Notes: a model not told the origin generated them from the letters alone. Positions 34,044-43,304 are shown, numbered from the stretch's first letter. The stretch: DNA of 47,300 nucleotides from Oscillospiraceae bacterium (GCA_015068725.1 SVKA01000012.1:1-47300), one strand, 5' to 3'. Made by a program: numbers and translations.

Positions 34044-34048
34044 AGATG

Positions 34049-34292
34049 GTCTGTTGAAAAATGCGCACATCACACAAAGCAAAGAAACCACATAATAAAG
34101 TCTTTTGATTAATTAACGTAGCTAAAATAACATAAAAATTCAAAGAAGAAATTCGTCATTTGACGAATTTCTTTTGTCTATATGCCTTGTGTTTTGAACA
34201 AACCTCGCCACTCGTCGTACCCGTGTACGACTTCGGGTAACCCCTACGGGCTTGGTTTGTCCAATCTGCGCTATTTTTCATCCAGTCCAAAA
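34049..34292. repeat. Structured intergenic repeat, copy B
   Basis: About 244 bases after the carB-dapF stop, aligned along most of its length with 9331-9584. GTCGTAC / GTACGAC is identical; the closing stem reads ACAAACC / GGTTTGT (34198-34204 with 34254-34260) where copy A has ACAAACT / AGTTTGT, a compensatory change. The 12-bp arm of copy A is replaced here by a short CCC / GGG arm. Confidence 0.8.
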
Positions 34293-34293
34293 T

Positions 34294-34397
34294 AATCTGT
34301 TGAAAAATGCGTATACCATACAAGGCAAAAATTATAACAAAAAAAATAATATAAAACTTAAAGAAGGAATTTGTCAGTTGACGAATTCCTTCTTTTA
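34294..34397. repeat. Structured intergenic repeat, partial copy C
   Basis: Starts like copy B (CTGTTGAAAAATGCG) and contains only the first half of the element. Its hairpin reads AAGAAGGAATT / AATTCCTTCTT where copies A and B have AAGAAGAAATT on the left arm, so an A-T pair has become G-C. With a trailing T-rich stretch it could also terminate transcription from the left. Confidence 0.65.
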
Positions 34398-34401
34398 TAT
34401 C

Positions 34402-35514
34402 TTATTTTTCCAATAATCCCATAACAAGCTCGAGCTTGTTTTTAAGCTCGCTGACCTCTGTGCAAAGCGCCGCCAAAGCAGATTTTATACGTTTTATCTC
34501 ATCATCAGAATTGTTTGTGCTTTCGCGTATTATGGGGCGCTTGTCTTTTATCGTACTTGTGGCTAAAGCAGTCCCGGGGGGATGCGCGCCGATATTTATA
34601 AGCCGATGCTCGCCGTTTATAAGTGTGCCAAAAGAAAAACTGCGACGGTTTTGATTTTGAACAGAGAATAATAATGGCACGTCGCCTGATGAAATCATTT
34701 TTACGGGCGAGCCAAAGCTTTCGCCATCATCTGTGCTTTGGATATACATTATGCATCCGCCCGTGCGCCATATAATATATATTTTTTCTTCATAAAAGTG
34801 TATGAACGGGGCGCTATCTGCTTCAATATACGGCATTGGTATTGATGTCTTTTTATGCTCGCCGTCAAGGGTGCGTTTTATGTATATTATCGAATTTTTA
34901 CTTTTGGCGCAGATGTGATGGCGTCCGTACATATCCGAGCTTGTATACACACACTCACCGACACAATCTTCAATTTTTATAAACTCGCCAAAGCTTTTTT
35001 GCGACCATTTATATATTCTGTATCCAAGCACGCCCTGCTCATTTTGATAATATATGTATGCATTAAGCTCGTTATCATTTACAACAAAAAAAGGTTGTGC
35101 GCTTTCGCGTATCGGAGCCACAACGATTGGTTCGCTGTTTTGGTGTGATAAAATCTGCTCGATAAGAAGACATCTTCCTGATGATTTTATCGTATAAAAC
35201 AGCTGCGCGCACTCACCCGAGCAAAGAAGATAAAAGTTTTTATCACATACGTTTTGTGTTTTACTTACAAGAAGGGTGTATTTGTGCCATGTATTGTCAA
35301 AATGCTTTAACAGTATAATATCACCGTTGTTATTTTGGCACACAAGGTATATTACAGAGTCAAGGTATACTACGTCAAAATCTTTTGCCGCCTCTTTTAA
35401 AAGAGAATGGACTCCGTTTTTTGTGCGTATGCATATTCCTTCTTTGTTGCAGTAATAAAAATGAAGAACGTCCCCGTTTTTAAGATATATAAGCTTATTA
35501 TCAATCTGTTTCAT
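34402..35514 (-). CDS. Beta-propeller-like protein with Asp-box and C-terminal coiled coil
   Basis: A 370-residue protein with no signal peptide or membrane helix. It is rich in short beta-strand repeats with Tyr/Ile ends (IYLVCQNNNGDIILLKHF, YIIWRTGGCIMYIQSTDDGESFG). STDDGESFGSP is an Asp-box (S-x-D-x-G-x-x-F), found in sialidase-like propellers. The C-terminal 40 residues (SDDEIKRIKSALAALCTEVSELKNKLELVM) form a heptad coiled coil that may mediate oligomerisation. No catalytic residues of sialidases can be assigned and the function is unknown. The ATG at 35514 follows GAGG; it is divergent from the DUF3343 gene. Confidence 0.7.
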   Translation of the reverse strand: MKQIDNKLIYLKNGDVLHFYYCNKEGICIRTKNGVHSLLKEAAKDFDVVYLDSVIYLVCQNNNGDIILLKHFDNTWHKYTLLVSKTQNVCDKNFYLLCSGECAQLFYTIKSSGRCLLIEQILSHQNSEPIVVAPIRESAQPFFVVNDNELNAYIYYQNEQGVLGYRIYKWSQKSFGEFIKIEDCVGECVYTSSDMYGRHHICAKSKNSIIYIKRTLDGEHKKTSIPMPYIEADSAPFIHFYEEKIYIIWRTGGCIMYIQSTDDGESFGSPVKMISSGDVPLLFSVQNQNRRSFSFGTLINGEHRLINIGAHPPGTALATSTIKDKRPIIRESTNNSDDEIKRIKSALAALCTEVSELKNKLELVMGLLEK

Positions 35515-35561
35515 CCTTGCCACCTCATAATATATTTTAATTTATTATATGGCAGAGCGTG

Positions 35562-35590
35562 TTGCAAAATTACAGCGTTTTGCATACTAT
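35562..35590 (+). promoter_or_regulatory. Possible promoter of the DUF3343 operon
   Basis: TTGCAA-17-TACTAT, about 40 bases before the GTG start. Confidence 0.4.
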
Positions 35591-35635
35591 GTAGCGTGGG
35601 GCAGGCGAGAAATTAAGATTAAAGAAGGTGAGAGT

Positions 35636-35893
35636 GTGGATTATGCTTTGGTGGTATTTAACTCTGTTACTGTATCAAACAGGGCAAAAAAGCTTTGTAA
35701 AAAGCACATAGATTATGCTGCAGTAATACAGCTTCCTGTAGAGTTTGGAATAAGGGGGTGCAGCTATGGACTTCGCATAAAAAAGAGCGATTATAATACA
35801 GTTTTGGAAATTGCGCGCGAATATGAGCTTTTAATAAGAGATGCATTTATAGAAAAGAATATAGACGGACAGAAGGTGTATGAGAAAATATGA
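35636..35893 (+). CDS. DUF3343 protein (putative Se/S carrier-like)
   Basis: An 85-residue protein. DYALVVFNSVTVSNRAKKLCKKHIDYAAVIQLPVEFGIRGCSYGLRI matches the DUF3343 pattern: a beta strand ending in F-x-S, a helix, then a strand and the Cys-Gly-like turn (here GCSYGLRI). The conserved Cys may carry sulfur or selenium. The start is GTG at 35636, 7 bases after AAGG; the longer open frame upstream lacks a site. Its stop overlaps the ATG of the cysteine desulfurase gene (ATGA), so the two are translationally coupled and probably work together. Confidence 0.82.
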   Translation: MDYALVVFNSVTVSNRAKKLCKKHIDYAAVIQLPVEFGIRGCSYGLRIKKSDYNTVLEIAREYELLIRDAFIEKNIDGQKVYEKI

Positions 35894-37023
35894 TATATCT
35901 TGACTGTGCGGCAACTTCGCACAAAAAACCTGATGCGGTATATAAAACACTTTATAATATGACGCGTTATCATAGCGCAAATGCAGGGCATGGGGCAAAC
36001 TCTCTGGCGGTTTTGGCATCTGAATACATTTATGAGTGTGCAGAGAAGGTCTCGGCCCTTTTTAATATATCGGCGCCTGAAAATATTGCATTTACACACA
36101 ATACTACGTTTGCGCTCAATATGGCTATAAAAGGTGTGGCAGGCAAGAAAGGTCATATTATTATGACATCTATGGAGCACAACTCTGTTGCAAGAGTTGT
36201 GTATGCAAGCGGCGATAGGTATACGATTGTATATGCCGACGAAAATGGTAGGGTAGAGCCAAATGATATTGAGCGTGCCATATGCGCTGATACGACGCTT
36301 GTAGTTGTAAATCATATATCAAACGTATGCGGAAGGATACAGGATATCTCCAAAATAGGTCAAATATGCCAAAAACGCGGTGTATTGTTTTTGGTTGATG
36401 CAGCGCAAAGCGCGGGCGTAGCAGATATAGATGTACAAAAACAAAATATTGATATGCTTGCTTTTGCGGGGCATAAATCGCTATTAGGACCACTCGGCAC
36501 GGGAGGACTATATGTAAAAGAGGGCATAGTGCTTGACACAATAGTAGAGGGTGGCTCTGGCTCTTCGTCCGAAGATAAACATCAGCCGCTTTTTATGCCT
36601 GACCGTCTTGTAAGCGGAACTATGAATATGCCTGCCATTGCCGCATTGGGCAGCGGAGTGGATTTTATTTTAAAAACGGGAACCCGAAATATTCTCAATC
36701 ACGAACAGGAGCTTAAAAACAGATTTATTGATGGCCTTAAAAATATTGATGGAGTCAGGATATATGGCGGTGAAGATGAAAATTATGCGGGAGTAGTAAG
36801 CGTTAATATAAAAAATAAAAACTGTGTAGAGGTTGCAGAAAGGCTTGACAGTGAATACAAAATTTGTGTGCGCGCAGGTCTTCACTGCGCACCGCTTGCA
36901 CACGAAACACTTGGCACACTTGATAAGGGAGGAACGGTTCGGTTTTCTTTTGGCATATATAATACAAAAAGAGAGGTTGACAAGGCGTTGGATGCGGTAT
37001 ACAAAATCCAAAAAAGCGTATAA
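35890..37023 (+). CDS. Cysteine desulfurase family protein (EF2568/CsdA type)
   Basis: A 377-residue class V aminotransferase-fold enzyme. It begins MIYLDCAATSHKKPDAV; the PLP-lysine is in LAFAGHKSLLGPLGTGGLYV, and the sulfur-accepting Cys is in RAGLHCAPLAHETLGT. The family removes sulfur (or selenium) from cysteine (or selenocysteine). In some Firmicutes the EF2568 subfamily occurs beside DUF3343 and selenium genes, but no selD or hydroxylase is seen here. Overlaps DUF3343 by 4 bases. Not the IscS/NifS housekeeping form, as no iscU or thiI is adjacent. Confidence 0.9.
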   Translation: MIYLDCAATSHKKPDAVYKTLYNMTRYHSANAGHGANSLAVLASEYIYECAEKVSALFNISAPENIAFTHNTTFALNMAIKGVAGKKGHIIMTSMEHNSVARVVYASGDRYTIVYADENGRVEPNDIERAICADTTLVVVNHISNVCGRIQDISKIGQICQKRGVLFLVDAAQSAGVADIDVQKQNIDMLAFAGHKSLLGPLGTGGLYVKEGIVLDTIVEGGSGSSSEDKHQPLFMPDRLVSGTMNMPAIAALGSGVDFILKTGTRNILNHEQELKNRFIDGLKNIDGVRIYGGEDENYAGVVSVNIKNKNCVEVAERLDSEYKICVRAGLHCAPLAHETLGTLDKGGTVRFSFGIYNTKREVDKALDAVYKIQKSV

Positions 37024-37065
37024 AAAGTAAAAATCACGCCAATAATAAGCGTGCGAGGTGATAAT

Positions 37066-37512
37066 GTGAACGCTTGGAAATTTTTTGTAGCCGCCGCATT
37101 GGCAATAGCAGTAGGCGTTGGAGTAGGGTATTACGCTTTTGACGCTTCGTATAATGATATAGGGCAAAAGCAATATGAAAGATTACAATCACAGATTTTG
37201 CGCAGTCCGTCTCCCACGCCGAGTGCAGATGCAACGGTTTTGCCTTCTGCCGATAAAGAAGCAAACGCCACAGGCGAAGTGTATGTCACACCCGATGCTT
37301 CAAATGTATACGATGAGCAGTATATATTAAAAGAATATCTTGGAAGAATTGCGGTGTACAAAACATATACATCGGGGCAAACGACGCTTATGAATATAGT
37401 TGATGTTTCAACAGATGCTCTTCCTGAAAGCGACAGAAAGCTTTTATCAAATGGCATACAAGGATTATCCTACGAAGATATGCTACAGCTTTTAGAGGAT
37501 TATACAAGTTAA
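37066..37512 (+). CDS. BofC C-terminal domain protein, membrane-anchored
   Basis: A 148-residue protein. One membrane helix at about residues 4-23 (FFVAAALAIAVGVGVGYYAF) is followed by a Ser/Pro/Thr-rich linker (LRSPSPTPSAD). The last 65 residues, YILKEYLGRIAVYK to GIQGLSYEDMLQLLEDYTS, follow the BofC C-terminal domain pattern. In Bacillus BofC slows the SpoIVB signal for sigma-K activation. Many clostridia have this domain in proteins of unknown function, so a sporulation role is only suggested. The start is GTG at 37066 after GAGGTGAT. It lies 42 bases after the desulfurase gene. Confidence 0.75.
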   Translation: MNAWKFFVAAALAIAVGVGVGYYAFDASYNDIGQKQYERLQSQILRSPSPTPSADATVLPSADKEANATGEVYVTPDASNVYDEQYILKEYLGRIAVYKTYTSGQTTLMNIVDVSTDALPESDRKLLSNGIQGLSYEDMLQLLEDYTS

Positions 37513-37540
37513 AAAAACAGGGTATATACCCTGTTTTTTT
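37511..37540. terminator. Bidirectional terminator between the bofC-like gene and ruvX
   Basis: A perfect 15+15 palindrome, AAAAAAACAGGGTAT and its complement, between convergent genes. Confidence 0.92.
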
Positions 37541-37550
37541 ACACAAATTA

Positions 37551-37964
37551 TTATTTCATACGCTCCATATACGCCTGCAAAATCAAAACTGCTGCAACGG
37601 TGTCTACGACATTTTTGCGCTTTTGTCCGCGTGTGTTTGTTTCGTTTAACGTGCGTATCGCACTCACAGTAGTAAGACGCTCGTCAAAAAGCTCAGTTTT
37701 GCCGTCATAAATCTCTTTTAGCTGCTTTTCAAATTCAATGCTTTTTTCGGCGCGCTCTCCGAGTGTGCCGTTCATATTTTTTGGAAGACCTATTACTATG
37801 ACAGAGGGTTTGTATTCGTCTATAAGCTCGCCAAGGCGGCTAAAAAGCGCACGCCGTCCTGTGTTTTTAATCGTTTCAACACCTTGCGCAGTAATGCCGA
37901 GCGCATCCGAAACAGCTACGCCAACGCGTGAGTCGCCATAATCTATTGCCATCATTCTGTCCAT
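37551..37964 (-). CDS. ruvX: YqgF/RuvX family Holliday junction resolvase-like nuclease
   Basis: A 137-residue protein of RNase H fold. Motifs: MMAIDYGDSRVGVAVSD (first Asp), VIVIGLPKNMNG, LFDERLTTVSA and the last acidic residue in NVVDTVAAVLIL. In E. coli the homologue helps mature 16S rRNA; a Holliday junction role was first proposed from structure. AAGGAG lies 11 bases before the ATG. It follows the csaB fusion gene by 30 bases on the same strand and is probably in the same transcript. Confidence 0.93.
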   Translation of the reverse strand: MDRMMAIDYGDSRVGVAVSDALGITAQGVETIKNTGRRALFSRLGELIDEYKPSVIVIGLPKNMNGTLGERAEKSIEFEKQLKEIYDGKTELFDERLTTVSAIRTLNETNTRGQKRKNVVDTVAAVLILQAYMERMK

Positions 37965-37994
37965 ATAAAGCCATACTCCTTCTTGAAATTTATA

Positions 37995-40229
37995 TCAGAT
38001 TTGCTTTTTGTCTATAAGCTCGCTTGCCAAAAGTGCATTTTTCTTTGCAAGCTCTTTCATTGATGCGTTCTTTTGTATAAGAGTATCCTTGTCCTGCTCT
38101 GTCTTACAAAGCGTGAGTTTTTCTTTTAAAAGCTCAAAGCTTACATTTTTTGTATCGATATAATTTGTTTGCCCGATATATTCCATAAACGACTTTATTT
38201 TCGGATCATATACAATGCCGACAAACGCAACGTTTGCCACCGCAGCATAAATCAGTGTGTGCAGTCTTTCACCAAGCACCATATCCATTTTGCTTATTAT
38301 TCCAAGCATTTGTGTATCGGTTACATTATCGCCGATTACATATGCCTTTGTTTTCATTTTTTCGATAATTGCCAAAGAAACCTTGACGTCTACGGGATAT
38401 TGCATATTGATAAATACGGGCGTATATCCGTACTCATCATGCATATAATCTGCTATTTTGGCGATGCTTTGTTCAAATTCGTCGCCGTGGTGCTTCCATT
38501 GTCTTACAGATATGCCCAAAAGCTTGTCCGTATTTTCTATGCCAAAGCCTTTAAATATCTTGTCCACTTCATCAGACGGGGCAGGCGTTATATTAAATGC
38601 AGGGTCCGCAGTAAGAACGGTCTTTACATCAGTTACACCAAGGTTTTCAAGCTCTTTTAAAGAGTCGGGGTCACGAAGTGTTATCAAATCAAGCGTTGAT
38701 AAAACCTTTCGTGCGCGAACAACATTCTTTTTATGCACAATAGGACCTATTCCGTTTGCATAAAGCATACATTTGCAGCCACAACGCTTTGCGATTTTCA
38801 TTATGGCAAGATAATACAAAAGCGATTGTGTACTTGTGCCGTCTTGTATAAGTGAGCCACCACCGCTTATAAGAAGCTTTGCTTTTTTTGCCTTTTGCGC
38901 TATTTTTATAAAGTTAAAGCGATTGATGGTGTCTACATTATGCGCCTGAGCGGTATCGGACGGACTGTAAGAGAGCACGCATATTTTTATATCGGGATTT
39001 TGCTCTCTCAAATCACCTATTATAGCTGATAAAAGTGCATCATCACCATTGTTTTTGAAACCGTAATAGCCTGAAATTATAACGTCGCAGTCATCTGATT
39101 TTTCATTTAAAACCGACGCATATGCATCAATAGCATCCTGCGCCATGCGATTTACAGAATAGTGGTCAAGTATAATCTGGCGACAATACTGTCCAAGCTT
39201 TTCGAGTTTTTCTTTATCCTTTGGTTTAAGAAGAGTGATAATATCGTTATACAAAAGCTCGCTTGATGGTTTTCTGCAGTCGCGGCATGTAAAGTTTGTC
39301 TTGATGCTTTCGTCAAGCTTTGACTCATCAAAAATGCCAATATAGCCTTCGTTTCCGGCAACGATAACCGGCTTTGCCGCAGCCATCGCTTCAAGCGCCG
39401 CGCGCGAAACGCCGACAAATATATCGCCCGTTTTTATAAATTTGTTGATATCGGTGCGTCCGTTTGTAAGCTTTATAACATTTTGACCGATAGCATCGTT
39501 GACCTTGTCTGCCTTTGCTTTAAGTGCATCAAAATCGTTGCCGCCGCCGACAATCACAATTTCAAGATTTTCAATTTCTTTATAAAGCTTTTGTGTGATT
39601 TCGACAAGATGGTGCGCGGCAAGACTGCGGTCGGTATCCATACGGCTTACATATACGATGCGTGTTTTGTCATTTGAAAGCTCAAATTCTGCCTCGACGT
39701 CGGATGCATCAATATTTGCCGAAAATTTTTCTGTATCAATTCCGTTTATTGTAACGGATATATCGTCCTTGTTTGTACCGTAATTATCGATAAGATATTT
39801 TTTGATGTCGTTACTTACTGCGATTGTCTTTTGCCCCCAATTTGTAATGTTACGCAAAACAAAATCCGTTTTAAATACCCAATGTGCAGTTGTTACAAAA
39901 GGAAAACCCATTTTTTTGTGCAAAAGCCCGCACAAAAACGATGGAATTCTTGCATGTCCGTGAACAATATCTATATTTTCTTCTTTTATAATACGACGAA
40001 GACCTTTATATGATTTAATCATACTCAGCGGATTTTTTGTGTGAAGTGGGAGAGAGTAGTGCTTTATTCCGGCGTTTTCAAGCTCTTTTTCATATACGCC
40101 GCCGTTTGATGCTACAATAATGTTAAAGTCACGGCGTTTAAGCTCGCGTGAAAGCTCGAGCACATGCGTTTCTGCACCGCCGATTTCCATTCCCATTGTA
40201 GCCATAAGTATGTTAATTTGCTTATCCAT
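37995..40229 (-). CDS. GT4 glycosyltransferase fused to CsaB polysaccharide pyruvyl transferase
   Basis: A 744-residue two-domain protein. Residues 1 to about 370 form a GT-B glycosyltransferase of family 4 (GMEIGGAETHVLELSREL, DIVHGHARIPS, TINGIDTEKFS, RIVYVSRMDTDRS, GVSRAALEAMAAAKPVI with the donor-site Glu). From about 380 a complete CsaB domain follows (VIISGYYGFKNNGDDALLSAI, LISGGGSLIQDGTSTQSLLYY, ITLRDPDSL, VLGERLHTLIYA). CsaB adds pyruvate ketals to secondary wall polymer, which then binds SLH-domain proteins. The fusion suggests a sugar is added and pyruvylated by one protein. It is cytoplasmic, with no membrane helix. The start at 40229 follows GGGAGA. Confidence 0.9.
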   Translation of the reverse strand: MDKQINILMATMGMEIGGAETHVLELSRELKRRDFNIIVASNGGVYEKELENAGIKHYSLPLHTKNPLSMIKSYKGLRRIIKEENIDIVHGHARIPSFLCGLLHKKMGFPFVTTAHWVFKTDFVLRNITNWGQKTIAVSNDIKKYLIDNYGTNKDDISVTINGIDTEKFSANIDASDVEAEFELSNDKTRIVYVSRMDTDRSLAAHHLVEITQKLYKEIENLEIVIVGGGNDFDALKAKADKVNDAIGQNVIKLTNGRTDINKFIKTGDIFVGVSRAALEAMAAAKPVIVAGNEGYIGIFDESKLDESIKTNFTCRDCRKPSSELLYNDIITLLKPKDKEKLEKLGQYCRQIILDHYSVNRMAQDAIDAYASVLNEKSDDCDVIISGYYGFKNNGDDALLSAIIGDLREQNPDIKICVLSYSPSDTAQAHNVDTINRFNFIKIAQKAKKAKLLISGGGSLIQDGTSTQSLLYYLAIMKIAKRCGCKCMLYANGIGPIVHKKNVVRARKVLSTLDLITLRDPDSLKELENLGVTDVKTVLTADPAFNITPAPSDEVDKIFKGFGIENTDKLLGISVRQWKHHGDEFEQSIAKIADYMHDEYGYTPVFINMQYPVDVKVSLAIIEKMKTKAYVIGDNVTDTQMLGIISKMDMVLGERLHTLIYAAVANVAFVGIVYDPKIKSFMEYIGQTNYIDTKNVSFELLKEKLTLCKTEQDKDTLIQKNASMKELAKKNALLASELIDKKQI

Positions 40230-40276
40230 AAAAAATCTCCCATCTGCCGAAAATATAGCAAGCCTGTATATAAAAA

Positions 40277-40305
40277 AGTATACCATAATAAGCATTTATT
40301 GTCAA
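40277..40305 (-). promoter_or_regulatory. Promoter of the GT4-csaB fusion gene
   Basis: TTGACA-17-TATACT on the reverse strand, with TGG before the -10. Confidence 0.65.
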
Positions 40306-40365
40306 ACGATAATGGGGAAGGGACATAGCTGTACAGGTGCAGTTTTCTCTTTTTTAAAATTTCTG

Positions 40366-40394
40366 TTGATAAATTATAAAAAATGTGGTATTAT
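40366..40394 (+). promoter_or_regulatory. Promoter of the structured RNA
   Basis: TTGATA-17-TATTAT with TGG before the -10. The predicted start, 7 bases after the -10, is 40401, exactly the first base of the closing stem of the RNA. Confidence 0.6.
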
Positions 40395-40400
40395 AATTAT

Positions 40401-40611
40401 GCCAAACAAACAGAATATGTTATGCGGGATTGATGTATATTTTTTCTTTGGAATAATATGCTTATTTCTGCATACAATCATTTTAGAATTTGATAAAAAT
40501 GCAAATTCCATTATGGTTGTATGTAAATATACCTCATACTGCATAAAGTTTGTTTGGCGACAATCGGGGTTTGCGTTTTTTATGCGTCGGCTTCGGTTGG
40601 CGCATTTTTTA
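40401..40611 (+). ncRNA. Candidate structured non-coding RNA or regulatory leader, rod-shaped
   Basis: Both ends of a 158-base segment pair perfectly: GCCAAACAAAC (40401-40411) with GTTTGTTTGGC (40548-40558). Inside follow TTATGC / GCATAA, TGA / TCA plus GTATATTT / AAATATAC (40435-40442 with 40525-40532), CATACAATCAT / ATGGTTGTATG (40471-40481 with 40513-40523) and AATTTG / CAAATT (40487-40507). A 5'-side bulge of about 28 bases interrupts the rod and may hold a small hairpin. A UUCG-loop terminator ends the transcript at about 210 bases. Length and shape recall 6S RNA, but I cannot assign a family; a riboswitch-type leader for the next ORF is the alternative. Confidence 0.6.
40582..40610 (+). 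terminator. UUCG-loop terminator of the structured RNA
   Basis: ATGCGTCGGC-TTCG-GTTGGCGCAT (10 bp with three G-T pairs) followed by six T. The ribosome-binding site of the small ORF begins 5-6 bases later, as expected of a read-through or attenuation device. Confidence 0.85.
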
Positions 40612-40630
40612 ATTTAAAGGAGAGATTGTT

Positions 40631-40768
40631 ATGCCAGATTACAAAAGCATGTACCTCGATTTGTTTAATTCAGTTACCGACGCAATCGAAGTACTTAGCG
40701 CGGCGCAGAAAAGAGCCGAGGAAGTGTATATCACCTCATGCGAAGGCGATGAAGAAACGGACGAGTAA
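40631..40768 (+). CDS. Small protein of 45 residues
   Basis: MPDYKSMYLDLFNSVTDAIEVL followed by SAAQKRAEEVYI and an acidic tail, ending in TAA. The AAAGGAG ribosome-binding site is 8-10 bases upstream of the ATG. The sequence forms one amphipathic helix, and I recall similar short clostridial proteins with a YLxLFNxVTDAI core, often left unannotated. The function is unknown. Its position just after the terminator of the structured RNA implies expression by read-through, or from an unseen promoter. Confidence 0.7.
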   Translation: MPDYKSMYLDLFNSVTDAIEVLSAAQKRAEEVYITSCEGDEETDE

Positions 40769-40794
40769 TCTTTATCTGTGATGAACTCAAATAC

Positions 40795-40834
40795 AAAAAA
40801 AGGTTGTGATAAAATTTTATCACAACCTTTTTTT
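40795..40834. terminator. Bidirectional terminator between the small ORF and groEL
   Basis: A perfect 20+20 palindrome, AAAAAAAGGTTGTGATAAAA and its complement. Confidence 0.92.
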
Positions 40835-40853
40835 GTAGTATAAGCGGTTTTTA

Positions 40854-42509
<1,656 letters not shown>

Positions 42510-42518
42510 TTATTAATA

Positions 42519-42815
<297 letters not shown>

Positions 42816-42838
42816 CTAAAATTATTTACAAGATATTA

Positions 42839-42865
42839 TTAGCACTCGTCTTGGTTGAGTGCTAA
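42839..42865. promoter_or_regulatory. CIRCE operator (HrcA binding site) of groESL
   Basis: TTAGCACTC-N9-GAGTGCTAA, a perfect match to the CIRCE consensus, 36 bases upstream of groES. It indicates repression by HrcA and heat induction. Confidence 0.95.
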
Positions 42866-42869
42866 TAAT

Positions 42870-42898
42870 ATCTTAATCGTTTTAACCTTTATAATCAA
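42870..42898 (-). promoter_or_regulatory. Promoter of groESL
   Basis: TTGATT-17-TAAGAT on the reverse strand, directly upstream of the CIRCE element. Beyond it, 42899-43060 is A/T-rich and shows nothing further. Confidence 0.5.
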
Positions 42899-43059
42899 AT
42901 TGCAATTTTTATAAATTACAGTCTGTTTTCGCGTGTTTTCTTAAAAATGCTAACAAATTCTCAATTTTTCTCAGTTTTTGAAATAATTGTATATTTTTTG
43001 TTAACAAAGTAATTATAGTCAAGGGGATGGGGGATTATACAAAGATGGTTATAATTTTA

Positions 43060-43100
43060 AAAGAAAGCCGCCAATCTTGATACAAGATAGGCGACTTTCC
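43060..43100 (-). terminator. Hairpin terminator at the far end of the tRNA-associated element
   Basis: GAAAGCCGCCAATCTTG / CAAGATAGGCGACTTTC-type stem (forward positions 43063-43099, mismatched at a few bases). Read on the reverse strand it is followed by TTTTAAAAT. Confidence 0.6.
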
Positions 43101-43105
43101 TGTTT

Positions 43106-43260
43106 GCGTGCCTGGAGGGATACAGTCGCTTCGCGCCCTAACTGCTTGTCCACTCAAATGCTTTGCATTTCGGTACCGGACTGCGCACCTTTTTGCTAAG
43201 AAACAGTCCACCGGACTATTTCTTTTAACGCAAAAACCCCCTCGGTGTTCGAATCCCACA
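43106..43260. repeat. tRNA-derived hairpin element next to tRNA-Arg
   Basis: Bases 43106-43121 repeat exactly the 16 bases at 43307-43322, which are the 3' end of tRNA-Arg with CCA. Between the two lie several short palindromes (for example AGTCCACCGGACT, AAATGCTTTGCATTT) and a second T-arm-like sequence GTGTTCGAATCCCAC at 43244-43258. The layout suggests a small element inserted at, or derived from, a tRNA end. Confidence 0.55.
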
Positions 43261-43264
43261 CAAA

Positions 43265-43304
43265 TAAAAAACATCTGCACTACCTTCGGTAATACAGATG
43301 TTTT
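43265..43304 (-). terminator. Terminator after tRNA-Arg
   Basis: On the reverse strand, ACATCTGTATTACC-GAA-GGTAGTGCAGATGT is followed by TTTTTATTT, directly after the CCA end of the tRNA. Confidence 0.85.

Noticed and set aside
40120-40617. A forward ORF of 165 codons across the csaB start and the structured RNA
   Set aside because: Composition is unlike a real protein, there is no ribosome-binding site, and it crosses a promoter, the RNA stems and the terminator.
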